Assembly (NCBI GenBank): GCA_036399835.1
Contig: DASWMI010000164.1
Location: forward strand, 1 to 5,480
From: DASYML01 sp036399835
GTDB lineage: Bacteria > Acidobacteriota > Blastocatellia > Pyrinomonadales > Pyrinomonadaceae
Direction of reading: 5' to 3'
Length of the DNA: 5,480 nucleotides
A program made the position numbers and the translations under genes. Of this stretch, positions 1 through 5,480 are shown piece by piece; the stretch's first letter is position 1; each line of letters opens with the position of its first letter. Below the pieces are notes generated by a model, which saw nothing but the letters and a program-made list of their open reading frames with translations, searched no databases and was not told where the DNA came from.

Positions 1-3
1 TAA

Positions 4-29
4 CACAGAGGACGCAGCGAATCACAGCG
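4..29 (+). repeat. Degenerate CACAGAGR-type repeat at window edge
   Basis: The octamer CACAGAGG at 4-11 is identical to 3488-3495 and is followed by the degenerate units ACGCAGCG (12-19) and TCACAGCG (22-29). It looks like a decayed copy of the repeat near 3469 and may extend left of the window. The rest of 1-166 holds no recognisable gene; a 6-bp inverted repeat (76-81 with 93-98) is within chance expectation. Confidence 0.45.
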
Positions 30-166
30 CCAGCCGAGAGAGACTGAGACGGCATTCAATCCCTCGGTCGCCCCTAGAGGCTGGCAAAGCGTGCCTCTCA
101 TGCTTGAATTCCCCGGAGCAAAACTCAACCGCGCAAATTAAAGAGCAAGGCGGGTGTGGACCAAAG

Positions 167-1798
167 ATGAAATTTTCCGAGCTGGCACGAACCTACGACA
201 AGATTAGCAGCGCGGGCAGCGAGCCGAAACGCATACGCCTCCTCGCGGACCTCTTCCGTCGCTGCGACAAAAGAACCCTTGAGGCCGCAGCACACCTGAC
301 CGCCAGCGAGCCTGTCGCCCCGCAGCTCTCGGACAGGCTCGGCATAGGCCCCGGCACAATCCGCGCCGCGCTGGTCCAGGCGACGGGCCTTGAGCCGGCA
401 GAGATTGACGAGCGCGTCAAAGAGACCGGCGATATGAGCGAGGTCGTCGCGCGCATCGTCAAAGGCTCCGACACGTTGACGGTGGACCAGCTCTGGCAGC
501 GCGTCAATCGCGCCGTCAAGCGCGATGAAGACCGTCTCAAGCTGGTCGAGTTTATCTTTGCCAACACGAACGCGAACGGCGCGAAATATTTTACGCGCAT
601 GGTTCTCAAACAGATGCGGATAGGCGTCGGCTTTGGCACGCTGGCGCGGGCCATCGCCCTGGCCTTCGAGGTTGACGCCGCAGAGGTCGAGCACACCTAC
701 GCGATGAGCAACGATATAGGGCTGGCTGCCGCGCGTGCCAGAGGGGGCGCGCGTGCGCTGGCCCACGTTGGTCCAGCGCTCTTTCGCCCTTACCAGTTTA
801 TGAACGCGCACAAGATTGACGCAGCCGAAGAGATTTTCCGCAGGCTCGCGGGCAAGCAGATTATTTTTGAGATTAAGTATGACGGCGCGCGTCTTCAAAT
901 TCACATCAAGGATGGCAACCCGCCCGAAATCAAGCTCTACTCGCGCCGTCTTAATGATGACACGGCGGCGATGCCGGATGTCGTCAAGGCTCTACAGAAA
1001 TCATGGAAGGGCGGCGATGCGATTATAGAGGGCGAGGCCGTCGCCTACGACCCGAAGCTGGAAGTCAAGCAGCCGTTTCAGGCCGTGCTGATGCGCCTTG
1101 GCCGCGTCCACGGGATTGAAGAAAAGGCGCGCGAGATTCCCCTGGTCCTTCATCTCTTCGAGCTGGTCTATCATCAAGGCCGCAACCTGATGGATGTCCC
1201 GCAGGCCGAACGACGCGAGCGCCTGCGACGGCTCTTTCGCGTCACAAGGCGTGTCAAGATGACGGATGAGGTCATCACGGACAGGCTCGCAGACGGGCTA
1301 AAGTTTTTTGGTGAAGCCGTCCGCGCCGGGCACGAGGGCTTGATGGCGAAAGACCCGGACGCGCTTTACATTCCGGGCAGGCGCGCCGACAACTGGATGA
1401 AGCTCAAGCCTGCCTTCGAGACGCTGGATGTCGTCATCGTCGGCGGCATTTACGGCTCAGGCAGACGGCGCGGGCTGCTTTCCAGTCTGGTTGTCGCCGT
1501 GCGCGATGTGGACCAGTTCAAAACGGTCGGCAAGGTCGGGACAGGGTTTTCCGAGGAAATACTGCGCGACCTGACGGCACGTCTTGAACCGAAGATTATC
1601 ACTGCGCGCGGCCACTACGTGCAGGTTGAACCGGAAATCGTCATCGAGGTTGATTTTCAGGACATACAGAAAACGCGCGCCTACGAAGCAGGTTTTGTCC
1701 TGCGTATCCCGCGCTTCAAACGCGAGCGCACGGACAAGAGCACACGCGAAGCGGACACGCTCGAACGCCTCAAACGACTTTATCGACAGTCGCATTGA
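167..1798 (+). CDS. lig: ATP-dependent DNA ligase, archaeal/LigB type with N-terminal DNA-binding domain
   Basis: Seals nicks in duplex DNA through an enzyme-AMP intermediate. The 543-residue protein has the three-domain layout of archaeal and LIG1-like ligases: a helical DNA-binding domain (about 1-200, opening FSELARTYDKI), an adenylation domain (about 215-415) and an OB-fold (about 420-540). Visible motifs are motif I KYDGAR with the AMP-accepting lysine K237, motif III EGEAVA (E288 onward), motif IV EGLMAK (E390-K395), motif V WMKLK (W410-K414), and the C-terminal LRIPRFKRERTDK (from L512), followed by a typical EADTLERLKRLY end. All catalytic elements look intact. The ATG at 167 was preferred because homology begins there; an in-frame TTG at 104 would add 21 unrelated residues with no better ribosome site. 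The Shine-Dalgarno is weak for either. This is not the NAD-dependent replicative LigA, so it is probably an accessory repair ligase. rnhB follows 49 bp downstream, probably in one transcript. The family call is near certain; the start is likely but not proven. Confidence 0.95.
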   Translation: MKFSELARTYDKISSAGSEPKRIRLLADLFRRCDKRTLEAAAHLTASEPVAPQLSDRLGIGPGTIRAALVQATGLEPAEIDERVKETGDMSEVVARIVKGSDTLTVDQLWQRVNRAVKRDEDRLKLVEFIFANTNANGAKYFTRMVLKQMRIGVGFGTLARAIALAFEVDAAEVEHTYAMSNDIGLAAARARGGARALAHVGPALFRPYQFMNAHKIDAAEEIFRRLAGKQIIFEIKYDGARLQIHIKDGNPPEIKLYSRRLNDDTAAMPDVVKALQKSWKGGDAIIEGEAVAYDPKLEVKQPFQAVLMRLGRVHGIEEKAREIPLVLHLFELVYHQGRNLMDVPQAERRERLRRLFRVTRRVKMTDEVITDRLADGLKFFGEAVRAGHEGLMAKDPDALYIPGRRADNWMKLKPAFETLDVVIVGGIYGSGRRRGLLSSLVVAVRDVDQFKTVGKVGTGFSEEILRDLTARLEPKIITARGHYVQVEPEIVIEVDFQDIQKTRAYEAGFVLRIPRFKRERTDKSTREADTLERLKRLYRQSH

Positions 1799-1847
1799 TC
1801 ATCAATTAATCGCCTAGAGGTTGGGCCTTAATAAATCCGGCTGAAGT

Positions 1848-2729
1848 ATGAAAGCGCCTATGCCCTCGCTTGAAGAATTGCTGGCAGAGCCTGTGCAGAA
1901 GCTCAAGGAGCGTTTTCTGGACCAGCGTTTACCCTTGCCGCAGGGGCTACTCAAGGCGCTCGACGTTGACCCCAGAAGGGGCGCTCGCGAGCTGGCGCGA
2001 AAGATTCGAGAGCGACGCAGGAAAGAGCGTCTGGAAAACCGCAGGCTGCGAAAGATTCTGCTCTTCGAGTCAGAGCTTTGGGCGCAGGATTTCAAGCTCA
2101 TCGCCGGTGTGGACGAAGCAGGCATGGCTCCGCTGGCCGGTCCGGTCGTCGCCGCCGCGGTGATTCTGCCGCAGGGTTACACGCTGCGCGGCCTCAACGA
2201 CTCGAAGAAGATTCTCAAGGAAGAAAAGCGCGCAGAGCTGGCCGCGCAGCTCAAAAAGGACGCTCTGAGCTGGGCCATAGGCTTTGCCGAAATCGAAGAG
2301 ATTGACACGCTGAATATTTATCAGGCGGGACTATTAGCGATGCGCCGCGCAGTCTATGGGCTGGACCAGCAGCCGGATTATCTGCTGGTTGATGCGCGCA
2401 AGATACCCGGCTGCCCGTGCCCGCAGCGCGGCATCATTCACGGCGACCTGCTCTCGGCCAGCATCGCCGCCGCCTCCATCCTCGCCAAGACAACACGCGA
2501 CGCGCTCATGCTTGAGCTTGACCGTATCTATCCGGGCTACGGGTTCGCTTCCCACAAAGGCTATCCGACGGCTCAGCACTATCGCGCTCTCAAAGAGCTT
2601 GGCCCGCTCCCCATACATCGCAGGAGCTTCGCCCCCGTCCGGCTCGCGCTCGGGCTGGAGCCTGTGCAGACTGAGCTATTCGATGAAGAAAAAGCTGATT
2701 CCACACAAGCAGTGAAGCATGAGCAGTAA
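1848..2729 (+). CDS. rnhB: Ribonuclease HII with variant junction-sensing motif
   Basis: Cuts the RNA strand of RNA/DNA hybrids and nicks 5' of single ribonucleotides in DNA, using two metal ions in the cytoplasm. The 293-residue protein has a charged N-terminal extension (1-82, with an Arg/Lys/Glu-rich helix around 46-70), similar in layout to the N-terminal extension of Bacillus-type RNase HII. The catalytic core follows with the DEDD residues D89, E90, D182 (LLVDARKI) and D200 (HGDLLSASIAAASILAK). The HKGYPT segment (236-241), whose tyrosine stacks at the junction in characterised homologues, is present. The usual GRG of DEAGRGPLAG reads G92-M93-A94, an unusual change at the ribonucleotide-recognition site. 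The C-terminal tail (265-293) contains QTELF (274-278), resembling a bacterial clamp-binding pentapeptide. Start: ATG 1848 opens the ORF; an ATG at 1860 is an alternative, and neither has a strong Shine-Dalgarno. The gene lies 49 bp after the ligase. Family is near certain; the consequence of the variant is inferred. Confidence 0.96.
   Translation: MKAPMPSLEELLAEPVQKLKERFLDQRLPLPQGLLKALDVDPRRGARELARKIRERRRKERLENRRLRKILLFESELWAQDFKLIAGVDEAGMAPLAGPVVAAAVILPQGYTLRGLNDSKKILKEEKRAELAAQLKKDALSWAIGFAEIEEIDTLNIYQAGLLAMRRAVYGLDQQPDYLLVDARKIPGCPCPQRGIIHGDLLSASIAAASILAKTTRDALMLELDRIYPGYGFASHKGYPTAQHYRALKELGPLPIHRRSFAPVRLALGLEPVQTELFDEEKADSTQAVKHEQ
2667..2681 (+). other. Possible sliding-clamp-binding peptide QTELF in RNase HII tail
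   Basis: Codons 274-278 of rnhB encode QTELF, in the charged tail after the catalytic core and followed by acidic residues (DEE). It fits the loose form Q-x-x-L-F of the bacterial beta-clamp-binding pentapeptide (consensus QL[SD]LF). Known: several repair proteins use such terminal peptides, and archaeal RNase HII binds PCNA through a C-terminal motif. That this one binds DnaN is inference. Confidence 0.4.
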
Positions 2730-2808
2730 AGACGCGAAGCTGGTTATCCACTACTGATAACTTTCTGCAACTCACCTCTCATCGCAGACGGTTTACGGCT
2801 CGCCGCCT

Positions 2809-2855
2809 CTTGCTGACTACTTTTTGCCAGCCGCTTGATGCTTGCTGATTTTGCC
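2809..2855 (+). repeat. Degenerate direct repeat in leader of hydrolase gene
   Basis: CTTGCTGA occurs at 2809-2816 and 2841-2848, each followed by TTTTGCC (2822-2828 after a five-base insertion, 2849-2855 directly). A related CTTGATG lies between them at 2834-2840. The remaining bases of the 2730-2897 spacer show only a short GTTATC/GATAAC hairpin (2743-2761) and no convincing promoter. Confidence 0.45.
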
Positions 2856-2885
2856 GCGCGCTTGTCATGTGCTTAAATGTTTTCC

Positions 2886-2890
2886 GAGGT
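2886..2890 (+). promoter_or_regulatory. Shine-Dalgarno site deciding the hydrolase start
   Basis: GAGGT lies 7 nt before ATG 2898. It is the only convincing ribosome binding site seen in the window and it overrides the upstream in-frame ATG at 2877, which would place this site inside the coding region. Confidence 0.7.
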
Positions 2891-2897
2891 AGTCAAG

Positions 2898-3506
2898 ATG
2901 CGGCACGAGAACATGCTGGAGGCCGGGCAGGCTGCGCTGGTCTTGATAGACATGCAGGAATCCTTTCGCGCAGCCATAGAGGATTTTGCGGAGACTGCGG
3001 AGCGCATCGCGCTCGTCGCGCACGCGGCCCAACTCTTAAACGTTCCCGTCATCGTCACGGAGCAATATCCGCGCGGGCTGGGCCACACGGCCAGCGAGAT
3101 TAAAACTGTCCTCCCGCCTGATTTGGAGATTATCGAAAAGACGGCCTTTAGCTCCTGCGGCGCGCAGGCTTTCGAGACGGCGCTTGAACGCGCGGGCGCA
3201 AAGCAAATCATGGTCTGCGGCATAGAGGCTCACATCTGCGTCAATCAGACGACGCATGATCTGCTCGCGCGCGGATTTCAGGTCCACCTCCTGACGGACT
3301 GCATCACGGCCCGCCATACGCATGATAAAGAGATTGCTTTTGCCAGGATGCAACGGGGCGGCGCGCTCCCCTCTTCAACCGAAATGGCGCTCTTCGAGTT
3401 GCTACGCGACGCACGCCACGAACAGTTCAAGGCTATTCAGAAACTTATTAAGAACGGATTTCAAAATCAGCCACAGAGACACGGAGGCACAGAGGAAACG
3501 AATTAA
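2898..3506 (+). CDS. Isochorismatase-like cysteine hydrolase (YcaC-like), substrate unknown
   Basis: An alpha/beta hydrolase of the isochorismatase-like superfamily, which cleaves amides, ureides or vinyl ethers with a Cys-Lys-Asp triad. In the 202-residue product the triad is D18 (LVLIDMQESF), K81 (IIEKTAFSSC) and C114 (GIEAHICVNQ). The GIE segment before the cysteine (108-110) and the TEQYPRGLG stretch (54-62) are typical of the YcaC-like branch. No signal peptide or membrane segment is seen, so it is probably cytosolic. ATG 2898 was chosen because GAGGT sits 7 nt upstream; an in-frame ATG at 2877 has no ribosome site and would add seven residues. The enzyme core ends around KAIQKLIK (178-185). 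The final 12-17 residues (ending QPQRHGGTEETN) are read from an intergenic-type CACAGAGR repeat, so the original stop was probably lost. It sits between repair genes with its own 168-bp leader, so it may be a separate transcript. No substrate can be assigned; isochorismate itself is not implied. Confidence 0.92.
   Translation: MRHENMLEAGQAALVLIDMQESFRAAIEDFAETAERIALVAHAAQLLNVPVIVTEQYPRGLGHTASEIKTVLPPDLEIIEKTAFSSCGAQAFETALERAGAKQIMVCGIEAHICVNQTTHDLLARGFQVHLLTDCITARHTHDKEIAFARMQRGGALPSSTEMALFELLRDARHEQFKAIQKLIKNGFQNQPQRHGGTEETN
3469..3497 (+). repeat. CACAGAGR-type tandem octamer repeat, left arm
   Basis: Three consecutive octamers of the form CACRGAGR (3472-3479 CACAGAGA, 3480-3487 CACGGAGG, 3488-3495 CACAGAGG) preceded by AGC. 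Sequences of this kind recur between genes in many environmental bacteria and often give spurious peptides such as HRDTEAQR; that is recollection, not a search result. Here the repeat overlaps the last codons of the hydrolase gene and is imperfectly complementary to 3543-3573. Confidence 0.8.
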
Positions 3507-3542
3507 GATTTTATAAGACTGTTCAGCTCATCTTACCTTCTG

Positions 3543-3573
3543 ATTCTCTGTGTCTCTCGCGCCCGCTGTGGCT
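3543..3573 (-). repeat. CACAGAGR-type repeat, inverted right arm
   Basis: Read on the minus strand this begins AGCCACAG and ends GAGACACAGAGAAT. It matches the left arm at both ends (AGCCACAG at 3469-3476; GAGGCACAGAGGAA at 3484-3497, two differences in 14) with a diverged middle of 9 versus 7 nt. Together the arms could form a stem-loop with a 45-nt loop between the hydrolase and helicase genes. There is no T-run directly after the arm, so a classical intrinsic terminator is not supported, although TTTTT occurs 18 nt later at 3592-3596. Confidence 0.75.
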
Positions 3574-3577
3574 ATAG

Positions 3578-3591
3578 CTTACTGCTTACTG
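3578..3591 (+). repeat. Tandem CTTACTG heptamer (two copies) before the helicase
   Basis: Two exact adjacent copies of CTTACTG lie directly upstream of TTTTT and ATG 3597, in the place where a ribosome binding site would be expected. They resemble the CTTGCTG units of the other intergenic spacer. Confidence 0.5.
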
Positions 3592-3596
3592 TTTTT

Positions 3597-5480
<1,884 letters not shown>

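Noticed and set aside
104..166. TTG start adding 21 residues to the ligase
   Set aside because: The added residues do not resemble ligase sequence, homology begins at the ATG at 167, and there is no ribosome site before the TTG.
755..779. 25-bp imperfect palindrome in the ligase gene (GCGCTGG ... CCAGCGC)
   Set aside because: Ten of eleven arm pairs match, but allowing for all loop sizes and the GC bias such a structure is expected about once or twice in a window this size.
125..904. 259-codon open frame on the minus strand across the ligase N-terminal half
   Set aside because: It is antisense to well-conserved ligase domains and has low-complexity composition typical of a shadow frame.
1794..1806. 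13-bp palindrome ATTGATCATCAAT over the ligase stop codon
   Set aside because: Six-base arms occur by chance at this length. There is no T-run to make a terminator and no second copy to suggest an operator.
2365..2389. 8-bp stem with 9-nt loop inside rnhB (ACCAGCAG / CTGCTGGT)
   Set aside because: It is within chance expectation for the window length and lies in conserved coding sequence.
2743..2761. GTTATC/GATAAC hairpin after rnhB as a terminator
   Set aside because: The stem is short and AT-rich, and no T-run follows it.
2851..2879. Possible promoter TTGCCG-17-TAAATG before the hydrolase
   Set aside because: Only about seven of twelve consensus positions match, and the predicted start would fall at or within the ribosome binding site.

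Overview
The window carries four genes, all on the + strand: an ATP-dependent DNA ligase of the archaeal/LigB type, ribonuclease HII (rnhB), an isochorismatase-like cysteine hydrolase, and the first 628 codons of a UvrD/PcrA-type superfamily 1 helicase that runs off the right edge. Codons are strongly GC-biased at third positions, which explains the many long shadow ORFs on the other frames. The gene types point to a free-living, GC-rich bacterium. A three-domain ATP-dependent ligase, degenerate CACAGAGR-type intergenic repeats and heptamer-like CTTRCTG repeats would fit a soil/environmental lineage such as Acidobacteriota, but this is a low-confidence guess and other phyla are possible.

Layout: 1-166 is a non-coding leader with a degenerate copy of the CACAGAGR repeat at the left edge. 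The ligase occupies 167-1798. After a 49-bp gap comes rnhB (1848-2729), probably in the same transcript. A 168-bp spacer holds degenerate CTTGCTGA repeats and leads to the hydrolase (2898-3506), whose start is fixed by a good Shine-Dalgarno sequence. Its last codons run into a CACAGAGR repeat that pairs with an inverted copy downstream (3469-3573). The helicase starts at 3597 and is open at 5480. No stretch over 300 bases lacks a gene.

Functionally, three of the four genes are replication/repair enzymes. RNase HII nicks DNA at embedded ribonucleotides, a ligase seals nicks, and a UvrD/PcrA helicase unwinds nicked or gapped DNA. A ligase-RNase HII pair is suggestive of ribonucleotide excision repair, but this is inference. 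The hydrolase has an intact catalytic triad, an unknown substrate and no obvious link to repair.

The items most worth a second look are: (1) a 22-bp near-perfect inverted repeat with a 36-nt loop inside the helicase coding sequence; (2) RNase HII with Gly-Met-Ala in place of the junction-sensing Gly-Arg-Gly motif, plus a C-terminal QTELF sequence that resembles a sliding-clamp-binding peptide; (3) a repeat that has become the coding 3' end of the hydrolase gene. I found no mobile element, CRISPR array, RNA gene or clearly novel multi-gene system.
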